DNA from: Planctomycetota bacterium
Lineage (GTDB): Bacteria; Planctomycetota; Brocadiia; JAJRTI01
Assembly: GCA_024278415.1 (NCBI GenBank)
Contig: JAJRTI010000763.1
Coordinates: 1 to 11,729, forward strand
Length of the DNA: 11,729 bases
Direction of reading: 5' to 3'
This document shows positions 1-6,985 of this stretch, one piece after another. The position numbers and the translations under genes were made by a program. How positions within the stretch are numbered: the first letter of the stretch is position 1; each line of letters begins with the position of its first letter. The notes under the pieces were generated by a model that worked only from the letters and a program-made list of their open reading frames with translations, had not been told where the DNA came from and did no database searches.

Positions 1-2064
1 CACGGCGACGGCCTGAATTTGCGGATCAAGCGCGCCGGCGAAGAGCGCCCAGAGCCCGGCCGCGGCAAAGCCCGCAAGCCTCACGCCGGATACGTCCCGC
101 CGGCCGCGCGCGTACGCAGCCGCGGTCAAGATGTCTTGCACGCGCTCCGCGGCCGCGGTGCGGTGGAATGTCCAGAAATGCTTCTCTGATGTATCCCACT
201 GCGTCGGCTCGAAGACGCAGTGATGCTCGCCGGTGAGGAATGCATCCATCGCGAGCACGGCCACGCCCCGGGCCAGCGCGGCCTCGACAAACGGGCCCGG
301 CTTCGCCTCGGCCTCATCGACGAACGCGGCTTTGCCCGCGGCGTGGATGGCAACGACGCATGGCGCTTTGCGCGAGCCTGCTGGCTTGAACAGCACGACC
401 GGCACGCGGTCGCCTACGCCCTCCCGGCCGAGCACGAGACGCTCGATGCTGAAGCCCTCCGCGTCGAGCTTGCCCTGCGCATCGGCCAGGACCTCGCCCC
501 TGCCAGGCGCGGCCGCCGCGAGCGCGTGCCGCAGGCCGATCTCGGAGTTCGCTCTGAACTGCTCGAACGCGGCTGTGTCGCCGGACTTGGGCAGAGCAAG
601 GCTCCGCCTCGCGGCCGCTTGCACGGATGCCACCACGCCGTTCGTGTTGAGCGCGGCGCTCGGCAACTCGCCACTCGGAAAGACGCGCAGGTCGCGCTCC
701 TTCTCCACGGCGAATGGCGCTTCCTTGACCCTGTTGTAGCTTCGCTTGTGCTGAAGCCAGCGCGCAAACCACTTGTAGACGGCTTCGCGGCTATCCTTGT
801 TGTAGTTGTGCTCCGCGTCGAAGCGGACGCACTTGACCTTGTCTTGCGCGGCGTAGAGCCGGTAGATGCTGCGGATGCCGGGGTATTCCTCTTCAGGGGT
901 CAGCCGCGTCCAGTCGCCGGTCGCCGCGACCAGCAGCAGCGGCCGCGGGGCCATGAGCGCGGCGATCTCTGCGTTGTACGTGTCGATGCGCAGGCCGGGA
1001 GCGTTCTCGCACAGGCAGCCGCCCTGCATGATGCCGGACACCATGCACACCGGCGCGGCGACCTTCACCCGGTCGTCGATGGCCATGAGCATGAACGTTT
1101 GCGTGCCGCCGCCAGAGGTGCCTGTGCAGCCGATGCGCTCGGGGTCCACGTCGGGCAGCGATTGGAGGAAGTCCACAACGCGGATGCTGTTCCAAAGTTG
1201 GAGGCCGAGCAGGTGGATGCCCCACAGATCGGCCGCGTCGGTGCGGAAGTCGTGGGGCACTTGGAGGCTGTCGACCTTGCCCACCATGTCGTAGCTGAAC
1301 GCGACGTAGCCCTGCTTGGCGAAGTTGATGCAGCGCCCGGGCACGGAGCCGCTCTCCTCGTTCGCGAGCCGGCCGGCAGACCAATGGCCGTGCGGATTGG
1401 CGATGCCGGGCACGGGCGAGACCACGTCCTTGGGCCGGTACAAGTTGCCCGTGACGTAGAAGCCGGGGTAGCTCTCGAAGTAGACCTTCTCGACCGTGTA
1501 GTCCTCGCGCTCGGTGCGGTCGAAGATGTGCGTGTTTAGCGGGCAGCGCTCCGGCATGGGCCAGAGCCCGGAGGACACGAGGATGTGCTCGCGCAGGTCC
1601 GCCGCGCGGGCCTCCCACGCCTTGCGCGTCTCATACTGGGGGAAGTGGAAGTGCGTGTGCGTGCCGCGGTCGAGCGTGAGGCGCGCGTCGCGCACCGGGC
1701 CAGGCGAGCCCGGCAGGGCCCGCGTCATGGCCGTGGCGAGCGAGGGATCAAACGACGCATCGGGGGAGAGCACGAGCCGGCCGATGAGGTCGGGCTTGCA
1801 CTGGAGGTAGCGACGCTCCGCGGCGATCTCGATGGCAAAGCGCTGGTTCTTCTTGAGCGCGACTTCGCCGATTCGGCGCCAGACCATCTCGCCCGGGGGG
1901 CCGGGCTGTGGCCGCGATTGGAAGCTGCTGTGATCCAGCGAGATCTTCAGATTGGCGCTGTTCTTGGCCCAGACCCAAAGCACGTGCAGACCTGAGCGGT
2001 CGGGCTTGCCGCCATCGGAGAGGAGCTTGGGCAAGTCGGATGGGCCGTAGATCAGGTTCGACAC
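1..2064 (-). CDS. Acetyl-xylan-esterase-like tandem alpha/beta hydrolase (partial, C-terminus beyond window)
   Basis: Minus-strand frame open from about 2250 to base 1, so the C-terminus is missing; 688 residues are visible. I place the start at the GTG at 2064 because AAGGAG lies 6 nt upstream; an in-frame ATG at 2091 lacks such a site. Residues 1-110 look like a small beta-rich carbohydrate-binding-like domain (WVWAKNSANLKISLD, later LVLSPDASFDPS). Residues about 150-470 form an alpha/beta hydrolase: HGHW at 225-228, nucleophile elbow G-T-S-G-G with Ser317, probable acid Asp384 (ATGDW), and His419 (DAEHNYN). A second hydrolase-like unit starts near residue 545 (CVVAIHAAGK), but its elbow reads GFAAAG, with Ala667 in place of serine. 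This suggests an esterase removing acyl groups from polysaccharides, with a non-catalytic second half. No signal peptide is visible with this start. It is probably last in the operon with the two genes upstream. Hydrolase fold is confident, substrate is not. Confidence 0.85.
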   Translation of the reverse strand, partial: MSNLIYGPSDLPKLLSDGGKPDRSGLHVLWVWAKNSANLKISLDHSSFQSRPQPGPPGEMVWRRIGEVALKKNQRFAIEIAAERRYLQCKPDLIGRLVLSPDASFDPSLATAMTRALPGSPGPVRDARLTLDRGTHTHFHFPQYETRKAWEARAADLREHILVSSGLWPMPERCPLNTHIFDRTEREDYTVEKVYFESYPGFYVTGNLYRPKDVVSPVPGIANPHGHWSAGRLANEESGSVPGRCINFAKQGYVAFSYDMVGKVDSLQVPHDFRTDAADLWGIHLLGLQLWNSIRVVDFLQSLPDVDPERIGCTGTSGGGTQTFMLMAIDDRVKVAAPVCMVSGIMQGGCLCENAPGLRIDTYNAEIAALMAPRPLLLVAATGDWTRLTPEEEYPGIRSIYRLYAAQDKVKCVRFDAEHNYNKDSREAVYKWFARWLQHKRSYNRVKEAPFAVEKERDLRVFPSGELPSAALNTNGVVASVQAAARRSLALPKSGDTAAFEQFRANSEIGLRHALAAAAPGRGEVLADAQGKLDAEGFSIERLVLGREGVGDRVPVVLFKPAGSRKAPCVVAIHAAGKAAFVDEAEAKPGPFVEAALARGVAVLAMDAFLTGEHHCVFEPTQWDTSEKHFWTFHRTAAAERVQDILTAAAYARGRRDVSGVRLAGFAAAGLWALFAGALDPQIQAVAV

Positions 2065-2100
2065 GGACCACTCCTTGGACGGACGTCTCATTGCCGTATG

Positions 2101-2133
2101 GAAAAGGAGCCGCATCGCGGAGGGATGCGGCTC
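2101..2133 (-). terminator. Terminator-like hairpin before the esterase gene
   Basis: A perfect 10-bp stem (GAGCCGCATC / GATGCGGCTC, 2107-2133) with a 7-nt loop is followed on the minus strand by CTTTTC. The T run is only four long, so termination would be partial. It sits between the oxidoreductase stop and the esterase start, about 40 nt before the latter, so it may act as an intra-operon attenuator instead of a full stop. Orientation is inferred from the T run, which exists on the minus side only. Confidence 0.45.
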
Positions 2134-2148
2134 TTGCAGGGGGGGACG

Positions 2149-2245
2149 CGATGCGGAAGCCGTCCCGCACCTGCGGGACGGACCGCATCGTGTCCCCAGA
2201 CTCAACGGGCCTATCCTGGGACACGAAGTCGGACGCTTCGCGTCC
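2149..2245. repeat. Cluster of three intergenic hairpins
   Basis: Three dyads follow one another between the oxidoreductase and esterase genes. At 2149-2190 an 8-bp outer stem (2149-2156 with 2183-2190) encloses a perfect 10-bp stem (CCGTCCCGCA with TGCGGGACGG) and a 2-nt loop. At 2190-2224 GTGTCCC pairs with GGGACAC. At 2231-2245 GGACGC pairs with GCGTCC around a TTC loop. None has a T tract, so they look like REP-type or RNA-stabilising structures and not terminators. Confidence 0.6.
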
Positions 2246-2269
2246 TTGGTTCATGTCCCCGGCGCCCGC

Positions 2270-3274
2270 CTACTTCACCTTCGCGTCGGCCGACTTTAGC
2301 TCCTTCAGCACGAGCGCGAGGCTGTCGCGCGCGTCTTTGGCCGTGGTGACCGTGGGCGCCTCGCCTTTGTTGAGGCAATCGAGGAAGTACTGGATCTCGT
2401 TGCCGTACCCGCCGAGGTCGGACACGTTGCCTCCTCCGGCGCTGCCTTTGATCTTGGCGGCCGGCGGCTTGAGCGCCTTGGGCTTGCCGGCGACCGGGTA
2501 GAGCATCGTCGAGGGCTGGCGCGTGCAGTCGAAATCGATCGCGCCTTTCTCGAAGATCGCGCGGTAGGCCATGCAGAAGGGGTACGTGGGCGGGAAGTCC
2601 CAGCCGCCTTCGGCGTGCACCGCGACGCCCTTGTACGCGTAGTTCGTCCAGATGTGTTGCCACGCGCCTTTCTTGCCGGTGCCGACGGAATCGACACTGG
2701 CCGGGTCGCCGAGCAGGTAGCGTGCGAAGTCGGTGTCGTGGATGTGGAGGTCGATGAGTGCGCCGCCGCTGAGCTTGGGGTCGTTGAGCCAGTTCTTCCA
2801 GCTCCAACCAGCGGGCGGGCTGAGGCGCTTCATTTGGAGCGACTTGAGCTTGCCGAGCTTCTTGCTGTCCACGTACTGCTTGAGCAGTTGGTACTCAGGC
2901 CAGAAGCGGATGACCTGCGCGATCATGAACTGCACGCCGGCCTTCTTGCACGCGGCGATCATCTTGTCCGCGTCCTTCGTGGTCAGTGCGATGGGCTTCT
3001 CGCACAGCACGTGCTTGCCGGCTTTCGCGGCCGCGACTGTGGCGTCGCAGTGCATGTGCGTGGGCAGGCAGATGTCCACCATGTCGATGCCGCTCTCCGC
3101 GAGCATCTTGTCGTAGTCGGTGTACACCTCGGCCTTGGCCATGTCGGCCAGCTTCGTGGCGTGTCCTTTGCGCACGTCGCACACGGCCACGAGCTTGCCG
3201 CCTTTGGCCGCGTTGTGGCAGTTGGCGTGCATCTCGCCCATGAAGCCGGTGCCAACGATTCCAACCTTAATCAT
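2270..3274 (-). CDS. Gfo/Idh/MocA family oxidoreductase
   Basis: A 334-residue NAD(P)-dependent dehydrogenase of the family that includes glucose-fructose oxidoreductase and inositol 2-dehydrogenase; length is typical. The Rossmann fold opens with GIVGTGFMG (Gly8, Gly10, Gly13) and continues to VAVCDV. The family signature CEKPIA is at 91-96, with Lys93 the expected catalytic lysine. The C-terminal sheet domain carries IDLHIHDTD (174-182), with His179 at the usual catalytic histidine position. The ATG at 3274 is preceded by AGGAGGT at 8 nt, which decides against longer reading of the frame. It probably oxidises or epimerises a sugar or cyclitol in the cytoplasm, in partnership with the TIM-barrel protein encoded 128 bp upstream; this pair is a common arrangement in sugar-catabolic loci. 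The exact substrate cannot be read from the sequence. No signal peptide is visible. Confidence 0.93.
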   Translation of the reverse strand: MIKVGIVGTGFMGEMHANCHNAAKGGKLVAVCDVRKGHATKLADMAKAEVYTDYDKMLAESGIDMVDICLPTHMHCDATVAAAKAGKHVLCEKPIALTTKDADKMIAACKKAGVQFMIAQVIRFWPEYQLLKQYVDSKKLGKLKSLQMKRLSPPAGWSWKNWLNDPKLSGGALIDLHIHDTDFARYLLGDPASVDSVGTGKKGAWQHIWTNYAYKGVAVHAEGGWDFPPTYPFCMAYRAIFEKGAIDFDCTRQPSTMLYPVAGKPKALKPPAAKIKGSAGGGNVSDLGGYGNEIQYFLDCLNKGEAPTVTTAKDARDSLALVLKELKSADAKVK

Positions 3275-3282
3275 CTTAGGTG

Positions 3283-3289
3283 ACCTCCT
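3283..3289 (-). promoter_or_regulatory. Strong ribosome binding site of the oxidoreductase gene
   Basis: AGGAGGT on the minus strand, 8 nt before the ATG at 3274. It fixes that start, although the frame stays open for 44 more codons upstream. It is the best Shine-Dalgarno sequence in the window and suggests efficient independent translation within the operon. Confidence 0.85.
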
Positions 3290-3291
3290 AA

Positions 3292-3395
3292 TGCGGGCTT
3301 GGCCCGCAGCCAAAGAGGGGCGGACGGCCTTCGCCGTCCGTCGGAACGCGAAGGCGTTCCGCTCCGAATATCTTCCGAAACGCGAAGGCGTTCCG
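3292..3395. repeat. Array of four short hairpins between operon genes
   Basis: Four dyads fill the 128-bp spacer between the isomerase-like and oxidoreductase genes. They are 3292-3308 (TGCGGGC / GCCCGCA, 3-nt loop), 3321-3340 (CGGACGGC / GCCGTCCG, loop CTTC), 3342-3361 (CGGAACGC / GCGTTCCG, loop GAAG) and 3376-3395 (CGAAACGC / GCGTTCCG, loop GAAG, one mismatch). The last two are near-identical copies of one unit. None is followed by a T tract on either strand, so they are more likely REP-like or mRNA-processing structures than terminators. Confidence 0.7.
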
Positions 3396-3402
3396 CGCCG
3401 CG

Positions 3403-4260
3403 TCACGCTCCACGCCCGAGAATCGCGTCCAGCGCGTTGGACGTGTTCTGGATGCGCACCATGGGGTAGTGGGCGTAGAGCGGGATCATCTCCGCGGTCA
3501 CGCTCTTGTTGTATCCGATTTCATGGAGCGCCGCGATCACCTCCGGCCAGTTCACGTCGCCTTCGAGCAAGTCGACGAAGCCTTCGGCCGTGCCGACCGC
3601 GAGCCGGAAGTCTTTGAAGTGTACGCGCTTGATGCGCTTGCCGAGGATGCGAATCCACTGCTCCGGGTAGCCCATCTTGAGCACGTTGCCCACGTCGAAG
3701 TACACGCCGACGCGCTTGCTCTTGAACTGGTCCACGAACTGCTTCAGTTCGAGCGGGCTCTGGAAGAGCTTGTTCCACACGTTCTCCACGCAGAGCGCCA
3801 CGCCGGTCGCCTCGGCCGTAGGCAGGAGCTTTTTCGTGTACTCGGTCATGCGCTCCCACGCGACGTCGTACGGGATGACCTCGCTCTCGGGGTCGAAGAA
3901 CACGTCGACTGCGCCAGGGATGTAGAGGAGCGCGTCCGTGCCGAGCCACTGCGTGATCTGGAGCATCTTCTTGCAGGAACTCAAGCACTTGTTGCGCTTC
4001 TGTGCGGAGTTGGAGCTGAAGTTGTAGCCCCAGTACACTCCCGACGCGACGCCGGTGATTTTGATGCCGATGCGCTTGGCCAGGCGCTTCAGCATGTCGC
4101 ACTGCTTCTTCTTGGAGTTGACGTTGAGTTCGCCTTCGTCGCCGATGCACAGCTCGATGCCGTCGTAGCCCATGCTCTTGGCCTCGGACATGGCCTCGAC
4201 AATCGGCTTGGCGCCTTCCAGACCTCCGGGAAACGCCCAGTAGCTGATGCTCTTGATCAT
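3403..4260 (-). CDS. Sugar phosphate isomerase/epimerase (xylose-isomerase-like TIM barrel)
   Basis: A 285-residue protein of the xylose isomerase-like/AP endonuclease 2 TIM-barrel superfamily, the usual size. Early strands carry GYDGIELCIGDEGEL (31-45). The expected metal ligands occur in order: Glu159 (CVENVWNK), Asp189 (YFDVGNV), His214 (VHFKDF) and Glu257 (TAEMIP). Members isomerise or epimerise keto-sugars or cyclitols using a divalent metal. I chose the ATG at 4260 (MIKSISYWAF), with GGAG 10 nt upstream; an ATG at 4284 is in frame but lacks a site. It is the first gene after the promoter at 4317-4344 and probably works with the downstream Gfo/Idh/MocA dehydrogenase. It is unusually rich in lysine and cysteine compared with neighbours. 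Substrate unknown. Confidence 0.9.
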   Translation of the reverse strand: MIKSISYWAFPGGLEGAKPIVEAMSEAKSMGYDGIELCIGDEGELNVNSKKKQCDMLKRLAKRIGIKITGVASGVYWGYNFSSNSAQKRNKCLSSCKKMLQITQWLGTDALLYIPGAVDVFFDPESEVIPYDVAWERMTEYTKKLLPTAEATGVALCVENVWNKLFQSPLELKQFVDQFKSKRVGVYFDVGNVLKMGYPEQWIRILGKRIKRVHFKDFRLAVGTAEGFVDLLEGDVNWPEVIAALHEIGYNKSVTAEMIPLYAHYPMVRIQNTSNALDAILGRGA

Positions 4261-4316
4261 GGCGCTATACTCCAATGGGTTCATAGGTTCACACAACGCG
4301 CAGAATGGAACACAGA

Positions 4317-4344
4317 ATTCTATCAGATGCTTCTCGCGCGTCAA
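4317..4344 (-). promoter_or_regulatory. Sigma70-like promoter of the carbohydrate operon
   Basis: Reading leftwards: TTGACG (4339-4344), a 16-nt spacer, then TAGAAT (4317-4322). Each box differs from consensus at one base, which stands out in such GC-rich DNA. The predicted start of transcription near 4310 gives a leader of about 50 nt to the ATG at 4260. Confidence 0.6.
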
Positions 4345-4556
4345 CAGAAATCAGAAACGCGCGCGCCTGAGACAAAGCGGGCTTCGGCCGCGACCCAGGA
4401 GCGGAAGGCCGTTGCCGTCTGTCCTTGCTGTGCGGCTGCGCCGCAGTCCACATGGAGTGCGCCGGCTTGACGCCGCTTTCTCTCCGGCGCGCTGGCTCCT
4501 TAGCGCGAATCTCACGACAACATGTTGTCGATGTGTGCGGTGCGCGGCGACGTGGT
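4345..4556. other. Noncoding spacer with palindromes
   Basis: No convincing gene on either strand. It holds a 6-bp hairpin at 4431-4445 (TGCGGC / GCCGCA), a 7-bp dyad at 4459-4490 (GCGCCGG / CCGGCGC), and a perfect 16-bp palindrome at 4515-4530 centred on CATG. The module GAGCGGAAGGCC at 4399-4410 reappears in the tandem repeats at 10275-10650. Confidence 0.55.
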
Positions 4557-4634
4557 TTGTAGTAGGGCAATTCATTGCCCGTCGAACGTCCGTGCTCTCA
4601 CGAGGCAGACGGGCGATAAATCGCCCTACTACAA
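4557..4634. repeat. Long imperfect hairpin (27-bp arms)
   Basis: Arms 4557-4583 and 4608-4634 are inverted copies matching at 24 of 27 positions, beginning TTGTAGTAGGGC and ending GCCCTACTACAA, with a 24-nt loop. The three differences are transitions compatible with G-U pairing in one strand's RNA. There is no adjacent T tract. The outer motif CCTACTACAAGCG (4625-4637) recurs in the tandem repeat near 10370 and 10560, so this looks like a member of a dispersed intergenic repeat family. Confidence 0.7.
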
Positions 4635-4682
4635 GCGGCCCGACGGCGGCGGCGCAGGGCCTTAGCCATCCGGAACTGGTAT

Positions 4683-4908
4683 GGAAAACAAGAAGTTGCG
4701 TGGTGTGCGCGCTCTCTTGGCAGGGTATTGCGTATTCCGTATTCCGTATCTCGGATCGCAATCCGAATACGCAATACGCAATACGGAACAGCGAACCTGC
4801 CCTCCACACGCCACGTCTTGCCTCTGATCCATGACAGTCAGAAGCCTTGGGTTGCGGGCGAAGCCCGCTTTGTGGCCTAACAGCCCGTCAACAAAGTGCT
4901 GTCCTGCT
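4683..4908 (-). repeat. Dispersed intergenic repeat, copy A (inverted)
   Basis: Read on the minus strand, this segment matches 6954-7149 along its whole length. Shared blocks include AGCAGGACAGCACTTTG, TTGACGGGCTGTTA, AGAGGCAAGACGTGGCGTG, an internal palindrome built of 7-bp units (ATACGCA/ATACGGA and complements), and GCGCACACC with GCAACTTCTTGT. Copy A has about 27-30 extra bases containing a GCGGGC-GAA-GCCCGC hairpin (near 4854-4868). Long frames through it are not credible genes. Confidence 0.85.
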
Positions 4909-5179
4909 ACGACGGGCCCTTCGGGCGAGCCCCGTCGGGCGCCGCTGCTGCGTTGCACCGCGCTCGACGCGCCCGAGCCCGCCTTCGCGACCGTGCGCCT
5001 TGCATCGACACCTGCCTGCGCCGCCGCGCGGCAGGCAGGCCCGCCTGGACTCGTGAGAAATGCGGGCTAAGTGGTTGATTCTGGTACTCGTTTTTGGCAG
5101 CCTATGCAGCGAGAGTTGATGCACGTTGCCGAGCAACCGCCATGGAGGGCTCCCGTCGAGGGCGCCCAGGAGGAAGGCG
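4909..5179. other. GC-rich noncoding leader of the lipoprotein gene
   Basis: No gene is supported. It contains a hairpin around 4910-4937 (CGACGGG / CCCGTCG) and a 9-bp stem around 5010-5041 (CCTGCCTGC / GCAGGCAGG), then less GC-rich sequence from about 5060. I looked for a promoter before 5180 and found no pair of boxes with acceptable spacing. The last bases hold the ribosome binding site AGGAGG (5169-5174) of the next gene. Confidence 0.5.
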
Positions 5180-6760
5180 ATGGATTTCCGCAGACTGAAG
5201 ACATTAGGTGTTGCGAGCCTGCTGCTTGCCGCCGTGCTCATCGCCGGCTGCGACGAGGATACCTGGCGGAGCAAGGTCCGGCTCGTGTCCGCCAAGACGG
5301 CCATTGCACCTAAGGTGGATGGTATCGTGGACGTAGGCATCTGGGACGAGGCCCAAGACGCCACGGCGACGCTGGCGTTTTTCATGGGGCCGGACCAGGC
5401 GAGGGTGTCCATGCCCGACATGGAAGTCTACCTGCGCGCGGTCCACACCGACACGCACGTGTACATCCTGGCGCAGTGGCACACGTCAGGCAAGGCGGAC
5501 ATGTACAGTCCCTTCGTGTGGAACGGCGAGTATTACGAACTAGAGCCGCAAGCGGACGACGCGATCAAGCTCATGTTCAAGACGGAGGGGTCTTACAAAC
5601 GTCTGCTCGATTCGGGTTCCGAGTTCCGCGCGGACCTGTGGCACTGGGGCGCCGGCTGCACCAATCCGTCCAAGTACGCGCGGGATGCCCAACTCATCCT
5701 CAACGGCTCACAGACCAACGCCAAAGCTGAACAGTACACAGACTCTGTGACCGGCCGGCGATTGTGGTGGTGGGATCTGGACGACGCCGGCACGCCGGCC
5801 ATGAAAGTGCAGTCCCCAGGCGGCCGCAATCAAGGTGAGGTGTTGCCGTCGTATGTGCCGCAGGAGCCCAGCGGCAGCGCGGCCGACGTGCAAGCCGTGG
5901 GCCTCTACGACGAGGAGCAGGGCATGTGGACGGTCGAGTTTTCCCGCAAACTCACGACCGGCCAAGCGGACGACGTGCAGTTCGATCTCACCAAGACGTG
6001 CACCATGGCTCTCAGCATCACCTTGGGCGACCGCGAGCAGTCTCAGGCTGTTGAATACCTCTCGCCGCTTATGCAGATCGCGTTTCAAGGCGAAAGCGCC
6101 AATTGGGCCTTCGACCAATACCAGCCAGGCGAGCACGTCATGGGCATGGAGATGGCCGCGAGCAATTGGATTGCCAAGGAAGATCCCACTGCCCCCTCCA
6201 AGCCCATGGTCTACGGACAAGTCGCGCACCAACAGCGTAGCGACGTCATGCCCGCCGCGTTGTACGCGGGAGGCATCTACGCCGACTTCTCCGTCGCGGC
6301 GTCCATCCGCCTGCTGCCGGGCTCGACCGAACGCGCGGGGGGACTCATCTTCCGCCAGTACGATTTGGAAAACTACTACCTCATGGAGGTCTCGGCCAGC
6401 ACCGGCAAAGTGGCGATACACAAAGTCGTCGACGGCGTCAGCCAGCCGCTTGTCAACAAGACGGAACCCGGACTTGAGGGCCAAACCCCTGCCCCCGAAG
6501 ACGAGGCCGGCCTGAAGCCCGTGGCCGTGTTTGACGTGCGCCGGGGCGACTGGTACCGCATCAAGGTCGAGTGCAAGGGCAGCAAGATCACCGGCTACCT
6601 CAACGGCGAGGCCGTCGTCGCGCTCGAAGACAGCGCAACCATGAACGGCCGAATCGGGCTGTGGACCCGGGGCGACACCATTGCGCATTTCGATGACCTG
6701 TCGGTGAAGGTCCAGCCCATCGCCGCGGCGAGCCAGCCCGAGGGCCCCGCGACGAAGTAG
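5180..6760 (+). CDS. Lipoprotein with ethylbenzene-dehydrogenase-type haem-binding domain and C-terminal LamG/DUF1080-like domain
   Basis: A 526-residue exported lipoprotein. The ATG at 5180 has AGGAGG 5-6 nt upstream; a longer frame from 5126 lacks this. Signal peptide MDFRRLKTLG... runs to lipobox LIAG|Cys24. Residues about 32-310 resemble the gamma-subunit family of ethylbenzene dehydrogenase and related type II DMSO-reductase enzymes: KVDGIVDVGIWDEA (45-58), VYILAQW (93-99), ADLWHWGAG (151-159), and a closing W-TVEFSRKL-TG-ADDVQFDL stretch (250-270). In characterised members this fold binds one haem b through Met and Lys; Met108 and Lys257 are only candidates here. Residues about 340-512 form a beta-sandwich (AGGLIFRQYD, YYLMEVSA, WYRIKVECKGSKITGYLNGE, GRIGLWTRGDT-AHFDDLSV) like laminin-G/DUF1080 domains. 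No molybdoenzyme or cytochrome partner is adjacent. The gene stands alone between inverted repeats. Role unknown: possibly periplasmic electron transfer or ligand binding. Confidence 0.85.
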   Translation: MDFRRLKTLGVASLLLAAVLIAGCDEDTWRSKVRLVSAKTAIAPKVDGIVDVGIWDEAQDATATLAFFMGPDQARVSMPDMEVYLRAVHTDTHVYILAQWHTSGKADMYSPFVWNGEYYELEPQADDAIKLMFKTEGSYKRLLDSGSEFRADLWHWGAGCTNPSKYARDAQLILNGSQTNAKAEQYTDSVTGRRLWWWDLDDAGTPAMKVQSPGGRNQGEVLPSYVPQEPSGSAADVQAVGLYDEEQGMWTVEFSRKLTTGQADDVQFDLTKTCTMALSITLGDREQSQAVEYLSPLMQIAFQGESANWAFDQYQPGEHVMGMEMAASNWIAKEDPTAPSKPMVYGQVAHQQRSDVMPAALYAGGIYADFSVAASIRLLPGSTERAGGLIFRQYDLENYYLMEVSASTGKVAIHKVVDGVSQPLVNKTEPGLEGQTPAPEDEAGLKPVAVFDVRRGDWYRIKVECKGSKITGYLNGEAVVALEDSATMNGRIGLWTRGDTIAHFDDLSVKVQPIAAASQPEGPATK

Positions 6761-6819
6761 CGCTTCCCTTACTATCAGCGCGAGCAAGCCGGCCCAGGGG
6801 CCAGAGGCTTAAGGCGGGC

Positions 6820-6985
6820 TTAGCAGCCCGTCAATAAAGTCGTCCGTCGCGAGACGGAGGGATTTGCGCCGAGATCAAGGCGCGAAATCGCAGGCGAATT
6901 GGGAGATTCGTCGAGATTTCGCAACGCAGAGATCGGCGCAAAGACCCCGCCGCAGCAGGACAGCACTTTGTTGACGGGCTGTTAA
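6820..6985. mobile_element. MITE-like foldback element (166 bp)
   Basis: The ends are inverted repeats matching at 19 of 21 positions: TTAGCAGCCCGTCAATAAAG at the left (6820-6839), and the complement of CTTTGTTGACGGGCTGTTAA at the right (6966-6985). The interior is also roughly self-complementary: TTTGCGCCGA near 6863 pairs with TCGGCGCAAAG near 6933, CGAAATC with GATTTCG, and CGAAT with ATTCG at the centre. A small CCGTC-GCGA-GACGG hairpin lies near 6846. It contains no coding sequence. The right terminus doubles as the start of dispersed repeat copy B. A nonautonomous transposon remnant is likely but no parent transposase is in the window. Confidence 0.6.

Noticed and set aside
220..1539. 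Plus-strand frame of 439 codons opposite the esterase
   Set aside because: It is the complement of the minus-strand hydrolase frame, whose catalytic motifs and family-like sequence are clear; the plus-strand product is low-complexity and Arg/Ala/Val-rich.
4351..4809. Small minus-strand frame giving peptides such as RIAYCVFGLRSEIRNTEYA
   Set aside because: The peptide is the translation of the heptad-repeat palindrome in dispersed repeat copy A, and equivalents appear in several frames. No start context supports it.
5060..5179. Promoter before the lipoprotein gene
   Set aside because: Partial boxes such as TTGATT and TATGCA exist, but their spacing is about 22 nt, outside the usual range.
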